A stretch of 64,000 nt of DNA from Rhizobium sp. RM (GTDB lineage Bacteria; Pseudomonadota; Alphaproteobacteria; Rhizobiales; Rhizobiaceae). Location: NCBI RefSeq assembly GCF_013390595.1, contig NZ_JACAWV010000008.1, forward strand, positions 372,001 through 436,000, in the 5' to 3' direction. The position numbers and the translations under genes were made by a program. Below are positions 1-8,590 of the stretch, piece after piece. Position 1 is the first letter of the stretch; the number at the start of each line of letters is the position of its first letter. The notes under the pieces were generated by a model that ran no database searches, was not told the DNA's origin, and saw only the letters and a program-made list of their open reading frames with translations.

Positions 1-1
1 C

Positions 2-190
2 TTCAGCCGGAGCGCTGGCGCTATCAGGAAGGGCGACAAGGTCAGGATAACGAGTGGCCCGTTCGTTGGTTATGAAGTGTCGGTGGACGCATTCGGAGAG
101 GGTGGGCATGGCGATGCTGTTGTCACCGTCGTGATCTTTGGAAAGCCAACAGTGTTCAATATGCCGCTTGCAATGCTTGAGAAGTTGTGA
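2..190 (+). CDS. NusG-like (KOW domain) protein, 3' end only
   Basis: The first 190 bases read in frame 2 as 62 residues ending in TGA, with no start inside the window. The stretch GDKVRITSGPFVGYEV is a KOW motif, and the following beta-rich segment, with a phenylalanine-glycine-lysine (FGK) turn and an end near MLEKL, matches the C-terminal domain of NusG. Phages of Rhizobiales often carry a NusG paralogue ahead of their packaging genes. Such proteins bind RNA polymerase and make it processive. I infer a role in late-operon antitermination, because an intrinsic terminator follows 130 bases downstream. The N-terminal NGN domain, if present, lies upstream of the window. Confidence 0.72.
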   Translation, partial: FSRSAGAIRKGDKVRITSGPFVGYEVSVDAFGEGGHGDAVVTVVIFGKPTVFNMPLAMLEKL

Positions 191-320
191 GTACAAATCT
201 GCTCACGGTCGATGCGGTTCTTAGTGGCGATTACGTTTCACGCCCGCACCCAGTCCTGACAGTCTCCCAAGCGAGACACCGATTCAGGGCCAGTGCTACA
301 GCTATGCGACCATGACGATG

Positions 321-344
321 AGGCGACCAGCAGGTCGCCTTTTT
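321..344 (+). terminator. Intrinsic terminator between the NusG-like gene and the HNH gene
   Basis: A perfect 8-bp stem (AGGCGACC / GGTCGCCT) closes a 4-base loop and runs directly into a T tract. It lies 130 bases after the NusG-like stop and just ahead of the HNH start at 356. It would stop transcription before the packaging and head genes unless antiterminated. Confidence 0.8.
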
Positions 345-355
345 GCATTGTGGGT

Positions 356-715
356 ATGGGCAGACTTACCACTCTCAAATCACGGATCGGCAAGCTGCCG
401 CCTCGTCTTGGTCCAATGCCGGGCGATGAGCAGGATAGAAACCGTCAGCGCGACAACAGTCTTGCATACCGATCTTGGTACAAGACAAGCCGATGGCAGA
501 AGCTTCGAATGTCAGTGCTGATCCGAGACCTCTTCACTTGCCAGATGGTTGGCTGCGGTCGCGTTGATGGCAATACGTCGAGATTGGTAGCTGACCACAA
601 GATGCCGCATCGCGGTGATGAGCAATTGTTCTGGAATGAGAACAATCTGCAGTGCCTTTGCAAGCCTTGTCACGACCGATTGAAGCAAAAGCAGGAACGA
701 GCCGCTGGTCGGTAG
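356..715 (+). CDS. HNH endonuclease (phage packaging-associated)
   Basis: 119 residues with a basic N-terminus and the C-terminal HNH zinc-finger core: a CQMVGC cysteine pair, the ADHKMPH histidine region, an NNLQCLC asparagine/cysteine segment and the final CHDRL. HNH nucleases next to terminase cooperate with the large subunit in cos cleavage in HK97-type phages, so a packaging role is likely. An open frame extends back to 293, but that version would start inside the terminator. The ATG at 356 gives MGRLTTLKSRIG, the usual beginning of this family, so I chose it. No strong ribosome binding site is visible. Confidence 0.85.
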   Translation: MGRLTTLKSRIGKLPPRLGPMPGDEQDRNRQRDNSLAYRSWYKTSRWQKLRMSVLIRDLFTCQMVGCGRVDGNTSRLVADHKMPHRGDEQLFWNENNLQCLCKPCHDRLKQKQERAAGR

Positions 716-790
716 GGGGGGGCGGTCAAAAGTCTCGAAAGCCCTTCGCCTCTAGACCCGCGCCCCCCACATTCGGAGATTTTTTTTACC

Positions 791-1252
791 GTGGCAGACG
801 ATTTTTCCGGCAAGGATGTCGAATACGATCTGTTCGGCAAGCCGATCATGCCAATCAAGGATCGGCGCGGACGGCCATCGTTTGCGAAAAACCAAGAAAA
901 TCAGGAGCTTGTATGCCTCCTTCGGGCCGCAGGTTGGACACAGGCGCGGATTGCCGGTTACCTTGGATGCGATGAGAAGACTTTAAGAAAGAATTTTTCC
1001 CGAGAGCTTCAGGACGGCGCTGACCAGATCGAGGGTATGGCCCTTGAGGTCACGCTCAAAAAAATGAAGTCCGGTAATTCGGTCGCGATATCGCGGATCT
1101 TCGACATCATCGAAAAACAGGGCGCGCCCGCTGTACCGATCCCGAGAGCCCCGGAAAAGAAGCCGGATGAGAAGCTTGGGAAGAAGGAGGCCGCCGACAG
1201 AGACGCCCAAACGGCGCATGAAGGCACACCATGGGCTTCGCTTCTGCAATAA
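791..1252 (+). CDS. terS: Terminase small subunit
   Basis: 153 residues, GTG start, with CGGAG about 11 bases upstream. Residues about 25-75 form a helix-turn-helix (RAAGWTQARIAGYLGCDEKTLRKNF) typical of small terminase subunits that recognise the packaging site. A helical middle follows, with a charged, proline- and lysine-rich tail. The last 22 bases overlap the large subunit, suggesting translational coupling. Identification rests on the DNA-binding motif plus its place directly before the large subunit. The sequence itself is not a strongly conserved family. Confidence 0.82.
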   Translation: MADDFSGKDVEYDLFGKPIMPIKDRRGRPSFAKNQENQELVCLLRAAGWTQARIAGYLGCDEKTLRKNFSRELQDGADQIEGMALEVTLKKMKSGNSVAISRIFDIIEKQGAPAVPIPRAPEKKPDEKLGKKEAADRDAQTAHEGTPWASLLQ

Positions 1253-2943
1253 AGGCAGATTGGACCTTCTCTTGTCCGGATTGGGCGGATCGTCTGCGTG
1301 ATGGAAGATCTATCGTTCCAGATCTTCCCATTGATCTGGAGGAGGGAAACAGAGCGGTCGGGATTTTCAACAATCTCCGGCTTCCGGACGTTCCTGGTCA
1401 GCCTTACATGGCCGACGCAGCTGGAGACTGGTTCCGCGACATAGTGAGAGCGATCTTCGGATCCATTGATGAGAACGGCGAGCGCCATGTGCGCAAGGTG
1501 TTCGGTCTAGTTCCGAAGAAGAATTCAAAAACGACCGGTGGCGCAGGTGTCATGGTCACCGCGCTTCTCATGAACAAGCGACCGCGTGCCGAGTTCCTTC
1601 TCATTGGTCCAACGCAGGATGTTGCAGATACTGCCTACCAGCAAGCGGCAGGGATGATTGAAGCTGATCCGTATCTCGACAAGAGATTTCACGCGATCGA
1701 ACACAAGAAGATGATTGTTGATCGCCTGAACAAGGCGAAACTGCGTATCAAAACCTTTGACATGAAGGTGCTTACCGGCACCAAACCAGCCGGCGTTCTG
1801 CTTGATGAGCTTCATGTCATGTCGGCTTACTCTTACGCTTCTCGTGTTTTGGGGCAGATCAGCGGTGGCTTGATCCCGAACAAAGAGTCTTTCCTGATCA
1901 TCATTACGACGCAAAGTGATGAACCGCCATCGGGGGTGTTTAAGTCTGAACTGCAATACGCTCGGGGGGTGCGAGACGGCACCATCACAGGCAGCACAAC
2001 CCTTCCGGTGTTGTATGAATTTCCCGAGAAGATGCAGATCTCCAAGGAAAAGCCGTGGAAGGATCCGCAATACTGGCACATGGTACTGCCGAACCTTGGG
2101 TTATCCATCACCATCGACCGATTGATGGAAGAATGGTTGGAGGCTCAAAGGAAAGGGGAGGAGGAAGAGCGCCGCTGGGCCAGTCAGCATCTCAATGTGG
2201 AAATTGGCCTTGCGCTTCACTCTGATCGATGGATCGGCGCCGATTATTGGGAGGCTGCTGCCGACAGGCGAATAACGCTCGATTACCTCAAAGCCAATTG
2301 CGATGTGATTGTAGTCGGAGGTGACGTTGGCGGTTTGCTGGATCTCTGGGGATTGGCGACCATAGGACGGCATAAGGTTACAAGACGGTGGCTGCTTTGG
2401 GTCAAGGCTTGGGCGCAACCAACCGTTTTGAAGCGACATCCGGAAATCGTCGAAAAGCTCAATGACTTCCAGCGTGATGGCGATCTGGTTATCTGTGAGC
2501 GAGTGACACAGGACGTTGAAGAGGCCGCAGCAATCATTGCGGATCTGCGCAACTCGGGCATGCTCCCTGAAGTTGGGGCGGTAGGTCTGGATCCAAACGG
2601 CGTCACGGCCTTGCTTGAAGAGCTGGCGACCTACGAGATCGTTGACCCAATGGTGAAGGCAGTATCGCAGGGTTACAAGCTTTCGGCATCCATCTTCGGC
2701 ATCGAGCGCAAGCTCGCCGATGGAACAATGAAGCATTGCGGGTCGGCTTTGCTGTCCTGGTGTGTGCAGAACGCAAGTGCGGAGCTGCGTGGCAGCAACG
2801 TCTATATCGACAAGAAAACAGCAAGTTCGAAAATCGACCCACTTGTCGCAGCGTTCAACGCTGGCGAGTTGATGAGCCGCAACCCTGAAGCCTCGGGGAG
2901 CGCGGGCATGGACGATTATTTCCGAGAGATGGCAGGTGGCTAG
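1231..2943 (+). CDS. terL: Terminase large subunit (ATPase and nuclease)
   Basis: 570 residues, usual for the HK97-type large terminase family. The packaging ATPase has a degenerate Walker A, VPKKNSKT (residues 94-101), and a Walker B with catalytic glutamate, GVLLDELHV (188-196). The C-terminal RNase H-like nuclease shows acidic residues in VVGGDVGGLLDLWG (Asp365, Asp371) and VGLDPNG. It drives DNA into the prohead and cuts the concatemer. Its stop overlaps the GTG start of the portal gene by one base, part of a tightly packed head operon. Confidence 0.95.
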   Translation: MGFASAIKADWTFSCPDWADRLRDGRSIVPDLPIDLEEGNRAVGIFNNLRLPDVPGQPYMADAAGDWFRDIVRAIFGSIDENGERHVRKVFGLVPKKNSKTTGGAGVMVTALLMNKRPRAEFLLIGPTQDVADTAYQQAAGMIEADPYLDKRFHAIEHKKMIVDRLNKAKLRIKTFDMKVLTGTKPAGVLLDELHVMSAYSYASRVLGQISGGLIPNKESFLIIITTQSDEPPSGVFKSELQYARGVRDGTITGSTTLPVLYEFPEKMQISKEKPWKDPQYWHMVLPNLGLSITIDRLMEEWLEAQRKGEEEERRWASQHLNVEIGLALHSDRWIGADYWEAAADRRITLDYLKANCDVIVVGGDVGGLLDLWGLATIGRHKVTRRWLLWVKAWAQPTVLKRHPEIVEKLNDFQRDGDLVICERVTQDVEEAAAIIADLRNSGMLPEVGAVGLDPNGVTALLEELATYEIVDPMVKAVSQGYKLSASIFGIERKLADGTMKHCGSALLSWCVQNASAELRGSNVYIDKKTASSKIDPLVAAFNAGELMSRNPEASGSAGMDDYFREMAGG

Positions 2944-4196
2944 TGAACCCTATTCGCAGACTTGCGTTCAAGGCGGCTTCGACGATGGCGCGAATGCTGT
3001 CGATCGAAAACACGGACGGCTGGTATGCGTCAGGTATGGGCGATGCCGGGGAGCCGGTGAATGACACAAGTGTGCTGTCGATTTCATCGGCATGGGCATG
3101 CGTCAATCTCCTGGCGGGCACCATCGCCAGCCTACCGTTGATGGTTTACCGGCGCGATGCAAAGGGTGTGAGGGAGGTCTTTTCCGAGCACCCGCTCTAT
3201 CGACTTCTGCATGACAGCCCGAACTATGATCAGACAGCGGTCGATTTCTGGGAATTCATCGCGGCGTCGATTGAAATGCGTGGCAATGGTTACGCTAGAA
3301 TAGAGCGGGGAAGCCGTGGCGTTGCTTCATTGACGCCTGTTAATCCCGCTTTGATGGGGGTGCGTCGACTCCCGAACGGAACCTTGGAGTACCGGTGGTC
3401 GCAGGACGGCAAGCACTACATCGAGACCGACAAAACCATGCTGCATATTCGTGGCTTCGGTGGAAACCCTCTCGGTGGAATGTCGACGCTTCATTTCGGG
3501 CGGCACACATTCAGCCTGGCGCGCGCCATCGACAAATCGGCGGGCTCGACCTTTAAAAACGGCATGCGGCCCTCGGGCGTACTGACGTTCGACAAGTGGT
3601 TGTCTTCTGAGCAGCGCAAGCTGGCCGAAGAGAAGATGGCTACCAAGTTTCAGACAGCAGCCGATACCGGCAAGCCAATGATCCTTGAAGGTGGCACCAA
3701 GTGGGAGCAGCTGACGCTCGCACCTGAAGATGCCCAGATGCTGGAGTCGCGTAGCTTTTCCGTCGAGGAGGTTTGCCGATTCTTCGGTGTCCCGCCTTTC
3801 ATGGTCGGTCATACTGAGAAAACGACAAGCTGGGGATCCGGCATCGAGCAGCAGACGCTGGGTTTTCAGAAATTCACCCTCCGTCGTCGTTTGAAGCGGA
3901 TCGAGCAGGCGATTGAAAAGCAGCTATTGACCGCTGCGGATCGTGCAGCTGGTATTTCGGTCGAATTCAATCTTGAAGGATTGTTGCGTGCCGACAGTGC
4001 GGGTCGTGCCCGCTTCTACCAGCAGATGACGCAGATCGGCGCCATGACCATCAACGAGGTTCGCGACCTCGAAAACCTGCCGCCGGTCGACGGCGGCGAC
4101 ATCCCGCGCATGCAGATGCAGAACAGACCGATTTCCGAGATCGATCAGGAGGCCATCCGGCAACTGATCGCGCAAGAGAGGGAGCAATCGCAATGA
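2943..4196 (+). CDS. Phage portal protein, HK97 family
   Basis: 417 residues beginning with GTG in the one-base overlap TAGTG with the terminase stop. The features of the HK97 portal family are visible: an N-terminal serine/alanine-rich stretch (SISSAWACVNLLAGTIASLPLMVYRR), a central KNGMRPSGVL segment and a conserved C-terminal part with SVEEVCRFFGVPP and LENLPPV. The dodecameric portal forms the DNA entry channel at one prohead vertex and docks the terminase. The gene ends in ATGA, sharing four bases with the protease start. Confidence 0.94.
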   Translation: MNPIRRLAFKAASTMARMLSIENTDGWYASGMGDAGEPVNDTSVLSISSAWACVNLLAGTIASLPLMVYRRDAKGVREVFSEHPLYRLLHDSPNYDQTAVDFWEFIAASIEMRGNGYARIERGSRGVASLTPVNPALMGVRRLPNGTLEYRWSQDGKHYIETDKTMLHIRGFGGNPLGGMSTLHFGRHTFSLARAIDKSAGSTFKNGMRPSGVLTFDKWLSSEQRKLAEEKMATKFQTAADTGKPMILEGGTKWEQLTLAPEDAQMLESRSFSVEEVCRFFGVPPFMVGHTEKTTSWGSGIEQQTLGFQKFTLRRRLKRIEQAIEKQLLTAADRAAGISVEFNLEGLLRADSAGRARFYQQMTQIGAMTINEVRDLENLPPVDGGDIPRMQMQNRPISEIDQEAIRQLIAQEREQSQ

Positions 4197-4870
4197 ACAT
4201 GCTGATGAAGTTCGGCACAGCCTGCCTCTCAATCAAGGATATGAAAGAGAGCGGCGAAATCGAGGGCTACGGCTCAACGTTCGGCGGCGAACCGGACAGC
4301 TACGGTGATGTGATCGCGCCTGGTGCCTACAGCGACTCCCTTGCAGCCCATAAGGCTGCCGGAACGACACCGAAAATGTTCTGGCAGCATGACTCTCGCG
4401 AGCCCATCGGCAAATGGTTCGAAGCGAAAGAGGATGACAAGGGCCTCTTCCTTCGCGGAAAGCTGAACATGGGCGTTCAGCGCGCCAGAGAAGCCTACGA
4501 GCTTCTCAAGGCCAAAGATATCGACGGATTGTCGATCGGCTACCGGATCAAGGAATACTCGGTCGACACTGAAACCGGCATCTGGACCTTGGAAAAGATC
4601 GACCTGAGAGAGGTTTCTGTCGTGTCGATCGGTGCCAACGACAATGCAACCGTTGCCAGCGTCAAAGCCGCCAAGGCAGCACATGAATTATCAGATCGTC
4701 TGAAGGCCGGGGACCGGCTGACAGAGCGGGAATTCGAAATGTGGCTCAAGGGATTGGGCTTTTCGAATTCACAGGCGGAGCGTGCCGCGCGCGTCCACCT
4801 GAAAGGGCAGGGAGATCCTGCCGTTGCGGACCCCGGAACCGCGTTCATGCAAGCATTGCTGAGCGCGTAA
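4193..4870 (+). CDS. Prohead maturation protease, HK97 (S78) family
   Basis: 225 residues. The N-terminal region has the family pattern GEIEGYGSTF...DSYGDVIAPGAY. The predicted catalytic His66 lies in MFWQHDSREPIG and the nucleophile Ser114 in DGLSIGY. These enzymes cleave the scaffold and the capsid N-terminal delta domain and then degrade themselves. The start ATG overlaps the portal stop by four bases. The protein is followed after 26 bases by the capsid gene. This spacing and the capsid's coiled-coil N-terminus (below) are consistent with an HK97-style scaffold fused to the capsid. Confidence 0.94.
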   Translation: MNMLMKFGTACLSIKDMKESGEIEGYGSTFGGEPDSYGDVIAPGAYSDSLAAHKAAGTTPKMFWQHDSREPIGKWFEAKEDDKGLFLRGKLNMGVQRAREAYELLKAKDIDGLSIGYRIKEYSVDTETGIWTLEKIDLREVSVVSIGANDNATVASVKAAKAAHELSDRLKAGDRLTEREFEMWLKGLGFSNSQAERAARVHLKGQGDPAVADPGTAFMQALLSA

Positions 4871-4896
4871 TCTTCAAGGCCACGAAAGGCAGATCC

Positions 4897-6210
4897 ATGA
4901 AAAAGAAAACCTATATGCTGGCATCGTCCAGTATTCTCGGTGCCATGACCGCGAATGAACGCGCTGCGGGCCGCTACCTGCGTGATGGTGGCGGTCATCC
5001 CGACAGCAAGACTGCAGAGCAGCTTGCCAACCAGGTGAAAAAGCAGTTCGATGATGCCATCGATAAGGTCAAGCAGATTGCTGAAGAAGCAATCGGCAAA
5101 GCCAAGTCTGGCGAGGAGTTGTCGAAATCCCTGAAGGAAAAGGCTGACGAGGCGCTGCTCAAGATGAACGGCCTCAGTGAGCAGGTCGCCGAGATGGAGC
5201 AGAAACTTGCTCGTGCGGATTTCGGCGGTCGCGATGGCGAAAAGTCTTTCGGTCAGCAGTTCGTCGAAACCGAAGACCTGAAGGCTCTTGCTTCCGCACC
5301 ACGCAGCGGGGCGTCTGCCAGCATGCCGGTGAAAGCTGACATCACCACGGCGCGAACCGACGCCGCCGGATCTGCCGGTGCGGCAATTACCGCAAACCGC
5401 CTGCCTGGCGTTCTGGAGCTTCCGCAGCGTCGCTTGACGGTGCGTGATCTCCTCACGCCGGGCAATACCGATAGCCCGGTCATCGAGTACCTTCAGGAAA
5501 CAGGCTTTGCCAACAACGCCGCCCCGGTTGCGGAAGGCGCTCTGAAGCCGAATTCTGATATCAAGCTTGCTGACAAGACCGTCTCCACAAGGGTCATCGC
5601 ACACTGGTTCCGTGCATCGAAGCAGATCCTGTCTGACTTCCCGCAGATCCGCTCGATGATCGACGGTCGTTTGCTGTACGGTCTGGCGATCAAGGAAGAA
5701 GGCCAGCTTCTGAACGGCGATGGCACGGGTGAAAACCTTCTCGGCCTGATTCCTCAGGCGACCGACTTCGCTATCCCGGCCGGCTATACCGGCCCCACAC
5801 CGATGACGTCGATCGATGTCCTCCGTATCGCGATGCTGCAGGCTGCCCTGTCGGAATTCCCGGCAACTGGTCATGTTCTGAACGACATCGACTGGGCGTC
5901 GATCGAGACCCTGAAGGACGGCGAGGGCCGTTACATCATCGGCAATCCGCAGGGCACACTGCGTCCCACCTTGTGGGGTTTGCCGGTTGTTGCCACGCAG
6001 TCGATCGCGGTCGGCAAGTTCCTGACCGGAGCATTCCGTCTGGCAGCGCAGATTTTCGACCAGTGGCAGTCCCGGATCGAAGTCGGCTTCCAGAATGACG
6101 ACTTCGTGCGCAACAAGGTGACCATCCTCGGCGAAGAGCGCCTGGCGCTGGCTGTCTACCGCCCTGAAGGCCTGATCTACGGTGACGTAGCTCCGCCTTC
6201 CGGTCCGTAA
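4897..6210 (+). CDS. Major capsid protein, HK97 family
   Basis: 437 residues. Residues about 25-110 are charged and helical (QVKKQFDDAIDKVKQIAEEA and on), as expected of the delta/scaffold domain removed by the upstream protease. From about residue 150 the HK97 fold pattern appears: LPGVLELPQRRLTVRDLLTPG, VIEYLQETGFANNA, a long segment around LLNGDGTGENLLGL, and a C-terminal NDDFVRNKVTILGEERLALAVYRPEG. The reading frame is open back to 4741, but ATG at 4897 has AAAGG upstream and begins a sensible protein, whereas the extra N-terminus merely overlaps the protease gene in another frame. Confidence 0.95.
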   Translation: MKKKTYMLASSSILGAMTANERAAGRYLRDGGGHPDSKTAEQLANQVKKQFDDAIDKVKQIAEEAIGKAKSGEELSKSLKEKADEALLKMNGLSEQVAEMEQKLARADFGGRDGEKSFGQQFVETEDLKALASAPRSGASASMPVKADITTARTDAAGSAGAAITANRLPGVLELPQRRLTVRDLLTPGNTDSPVIEYLQETGFANNAAPVAEGALKPNSDIKLADKTVSTRVIAHWFRASKQILSDFPQIRSMIDGRLLYGLAIKEEGQLLNGDGTGENLLGLIPQATDFAIPAGYTGPTPMTSIDVLRIAMLQAALSEFPATGHVLNDIDWASIETLKDGEGRYIIGNPQGTLRPTLWGLPVVATQSIAVGKFLTGAFRLAAQIFDQWQSRIEVGFQNDDFVRNKVTILGEERLALAVYRPEGLIYGDVAPPSGP

Positions 6211-6241
6211 CTTCAAGGCCCTGTCTTTTCGGCTGACTACA

Positions 6242-6265
6242 GAGGGCGGCGAGATCCGCCCTCTT
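6242..6265 (+). terminator. Hairpin after the capsid gene (weak terminator or attenuator)
   Basis: Inverted repeat GAGGGCGG / CCGCCCTC with a 6-base loop, 31 bases after the capsid stop, followed only by a short pyrimidine run. It sits inside the late operon, 9 bases before the ribosome binding site AAGGAG of the next gene. It may lower downstream transcript or protect the capsid message, and the T tract is too short for a confident terminator call. Confidence 0.5.
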
Positions 6266-6287
6266 CGTGAACCGAAGGAGTGAAGTC

Positions 6288-6809
6288 ATGAGCAAAACGG
6301 TGAAATACGACGTGCTGCGAGAGCATGAGGGCGACCGGTTTTACCGGAAGGGCGAAAGCCGCGAACTGAAGGCAGATGAAGCCAAACAGCTCGTCGGTCT
6401 TGGCGTTCTCGCGGAACATGATCCGGATCGTTGGAAGAACACGAAATCTTCGACCGCGCTTCAGGCCGTCGAAAGTCGGAAAACGGAAATCGACAAGCTC
6501 ATCGAAGTGGAAGATCAGCGTCTTGCTGACGCCCGGAAAACCGCTGACGAAGCTCTGGAGGCCATCGAAGACGAGGTGGCAAAAGCGAAAGCCGATGCGG
6601 ACAACGAAACACTCGGCATCACACAGGCGGTCGCAGACGCCAAGGCAAAGGCTGATGAAGATCTGAAGGAGATCGAAGCCATGGTTGACAAGGCGCGCAC
6701 CGACGCCGCTGCGGAGATCGACAAGGTTAAGGCCGAAGTCGAGAAGGTGAAGGCTGAACCTAAGGTTGCCAACAAGGCAGAACAGGTTCCGAGCAACAAG
6801 GCAGGCTAA
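6288..6809 (+). CDS. Phage protein with long coiled coil, unknown function
   Basis: 173 residues, start ATG with AAGGAG nine bases upstream. Residues 1-50 form a small compact segment (VKYDVLREHEGDRFYRKG, then ELKADEAKQLVGLGVLAE). The rest is strongly acidic and basic, rich in Ala, Glu, Asp and Lys with heptad-like spacing, so a long helical coiled coil is predicted up to about residue 160. The N-terminal segment resembles short domains found in other phage head-region proteins. Position between capsid and head-tail connector suggests a virion or head-assembly part, but I recognise no family. Confidence 0.75.
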   Translation: MSKTVKYDVLREHEGDRFYRKGESRELKADEAKQLVGLGVLAEHDPDRWKNTKSSTALQAVESRKTEIDKLIEVEDQRLADARKTADEALEAIEDEVAKAKADADNETLGITQAVADAKAKADEDLKEIEAMVDKARTDAAAEIDKVKAEVEKVKAEPKVANKAEQVPSNKAG

Positions 6810-6810
6810 A

Positions 6811-7419
6811 ATGCATCGTCCAGTCCTTGTGACGCCCGCTGATGGATTGCCAGTTACCCTCAACGAAATGAAGATCGCACTTCGGATCGTCGAGCGTGAC
6901 GGTGACGGCACCATTTTGTCGCACGAAGATGATGATTTGATCTCGGATGAGATCCGCTCGGCGGTGACGCATTACGAGGGCTGGACGGGCATACTCGGGA
7001 TCGTTCTTTCGGAGCAGACCTGGCGGCAGTCATTTGACGGGTTCTCTGGCTGCCTCAGGCTTCCGTTGGGACCTGTGTCGAGTATCTCAGCGGCACGCTA
7101 TCGTAATGCGGCGGGGCAGATCTCGACAATTGCGGCCAGCGAATATGCGCTGGATGTCTCCGCATCCGGCGAGGCCTCGATCTATTTTCGAAAATCGTAT
7201 GAGCGTCCGTCAGATCTTTACGAGCGAGCGGCATTGCAGATTGATTATGCGGCTGGATGGCCTGTGATTGATCAGAAAAGCACTGTGCCTGCCGACATAA
7301 AGACGGCGATCAAGATCCGTGTGCAGCTTGCCTATGACGAGAGTGCACGCGCCGGTGCAGACAAGCTGGCTCAGGTCGAGGAAGCTCTTGTCGGCAAGTA
7401 TCGCAGGTTTTCACTATGA
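6811..7419 (+). CDS. Head-tail connector protein (gp6-like)
   Basis: 202 residues. The protein opens with PVLVTPADGLPVTLNEMKIALRI, followed by a helical bundle (DEIRSAVTHYEGWTGI), a beta segment containing LPLGPVSSISAARYRNAAG and a C-terminal helix. This is the pattern of the phage head-tail connector family (HK97 gp6 / phiE125 gp8 type), which forms the ring under the portal. The ATG at 6811 lies one base after the previous stop. The open frame extends further back, but only by overlapping the coiled-coil gene. The stop overlaps the next gene by four bases (ATGA). Confidence 0.85.
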   Translation: MHRPVLVTPADGLPVTLNEMKIALRIVERDGDGTILSHEDDDLISDEIRSAVTHYEGWTGILGIVLSEQTWRQSFDGFSGCLRLPLGPVSSISAARYRNAAGQISTIAASEYALDVSASGEASIYFRKSYERPSDLYERAALQIDYAAGWPVIDQKSTVPADIKTAIKIRVQLAYDESARAGADKLAQVEEALVGKYRRFSL

Positions 7420-7754
7420 CGACGGCACAGGAACTGGATCGCTCGATCACTATTGAACGTCTCGGCGCCGAAGTCGGGCGCAATGAAATGAATGAGCCTG
7501 TCTATGACAAGGTTGTCACGAAATATCGCGCCAAGCGCGTCGATGTCTCGGACGGGGAGAAGTTTCAGGCGGGAGGCGTCGGCGGGTTTCTGTCGGCACG
7601 TTTTACGATCCGCTCCAGCGATCGCAGTCGAACCATCGTTGCCAGCGACCAGATGTTTCATGATGGCAAACGTTGGAACATCGTCGGCATTAAGGAAACG
7701 CAGGACGGTCGCAATCGCTTTCGCGAAATCACGGCGACGGCGGAGAATGATTGA
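7416..7754 (+). CDS. Head closure / head-tail adaptor protein
   Basis: 112 residues with the compact beta-barrel pattern of the phage head-tail joining family: DRSITIERLGAEVG, ...VYDKVVTKYRAKRVDVSDGEKFQAG, FTIRSSDRSRTIVASDQMFHDGKRWNIVGIKE. These proteins sit below the connector ring and close the head before tail docking. The gene starts in the ATGA overlap with the connector gene and ends in TGATG, sharing one base with the next gene. The order connector, adaptor, gp10-like, DUF3168 is the standard neck module. Confidence 0.88.
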   Translation: MTTAQELDRSITIERLGAEVGRNEMNEPVYDKVVTKYRAKRVDVSDGEKFQAGGVGGFLSARFTIRSSDRSRTIVASDQMFHDGKRWNIVGIKETQDGRNRFREITATAEND

Positions 7755-8188
7755 TGCGCAGCTCCACGACCAAAATCACAGGCCTGAAGGAACTTGACCG
7801 GGCTCTTGGTCAACTGCCTGAGGCCGTTGCAAAGCAAACGCTGCGACGCGTCCTTAAAGAGGCGGCGGAGCCATTGGCGCGACGAGCCCGACAGCTCGCT
7901 CCTCGTGACGAGTTCCATCTCTATGACAGCGTCGACGTGTCGACGAGACTGAGCAAGCGACAGTCTGCCCTTCACAAGAAGGAAGGTGGTCAGTCGTTTC
8001 AGGAAATGTTCGTCGGCACCAACAATCCTGCTGGCGTCCAGCAGGAGTTCGGAAACGACCGGCATGCTGCGCAACCTTTCATGCGGCCTGCATGGGACGG
8101 TGAGCAGGTGCCGACGCTGGACCGCATTGCGAATTCTCTCTGGACTGAGATTGAAAAGTCTGCACGGCGGAACGCCAAGAGAGGCTGA
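7754..8188 (+). CDS. HK97 gp10-like neck/tail protein
   Basis: 144 residues. It has the family pattern KITGLKELDRALGQLPEAVAKQTLRRVLKEAAEPLARRARQLAP at the N-terminus and the C-terminal GTNNPAGVQQEFGN and QPFMRPAWDG. This family joins the closed head to the tail. TTG at 7751 would add one residue, but the ATG at 7754, overlapping the upstream stop as TGATG, is the better start. Three bases separate its stop from the next gene. Confidence 0.88.
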   Translation: MRSSTTKITGLKELDRALGQLPEAVAKQTLRRVLKEAAEPLARRARQLAPRDEFHLYDSVDVSTRLSKRQSALHKKEGGQSFQEMFVGTNNPAGVQQEFGNDRHAAQPFMRPAWDGEQVPTLDRIANSLWTEIEKSARRNAKRG

Positions 8189-8191
8189 CCC

Positions 8192-8590
8192 ATGGAAGAG
8201 AAGCTTCTTGCGATACTGCTGGGCAATCCGGCGGTAGCGCTCCACTTTGGCCTCAATGTCTATTGGGTGGCGGTTCCTCAAAAGGAAAAGACCAAACCGA
8301 ACTGCGTTCTGCAGGTTGTCGGCAATCAGCAGAACTACAGTTTTTCCGGTCAATCCAACCTGACGCGAACGCGTGTCCAGATCGATGTCAGGGCCAAGAC
8401 ATATCTTGCCTCGAAGGCAGCGGCACGTGCCGTTTCCAAGGCGCTGTCTGGATACCGGAGCGGCGCCATCAAAGGGATTTTTCTGGACACTGCGCGCGAC
8501 CTGCCGGACACGGATGCAGGTGATGTGAACCAGCTTTTCCGTGTGTCGATCGATATCTTCATTTACCATCAGGAGAGCAGCAATGGCTGA
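8192..8590 (+). CDS. DUF3168 tail completion protein
   Basis: 132 residues with the DUF3168 pattern: a short helix (EEKLLAILLGNPAVALHFG), VYWVAVPQ, then beta strands with NYSFSGQSNLTRTRVQIDVRAKT, a helix with SKAAARAVSKALSGYR and a final strand DVNQLFRVSIDIFIYHQ. Members act as tail terminator, capping the tail tube at its junction with the neck. The stop lies inside the tail tube gene (8-base overlap), indicating coupled translation. Confidence 0.88.
   Translation: MEEKLLAILLGNPAVALHFGLNVYWVAVPQKEKTKPNCVLQVVGNQQNYSFSGQSNLTRTRVQIDVRAKTYLASKAAARAVSKALSGYRSGAIKGIFLDTARDLPDTDAGDVNQLFRVSIDIFIYHQESSNG

Noticed and set aside
4540..6216. Long open frame antisense to the protease and capsid genes
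   Set aside because: It mirrors the codon pattern of the strong capsid gene, has no ribosome binding site and reads as low-complexity, Arg/Gln-rich sequence.
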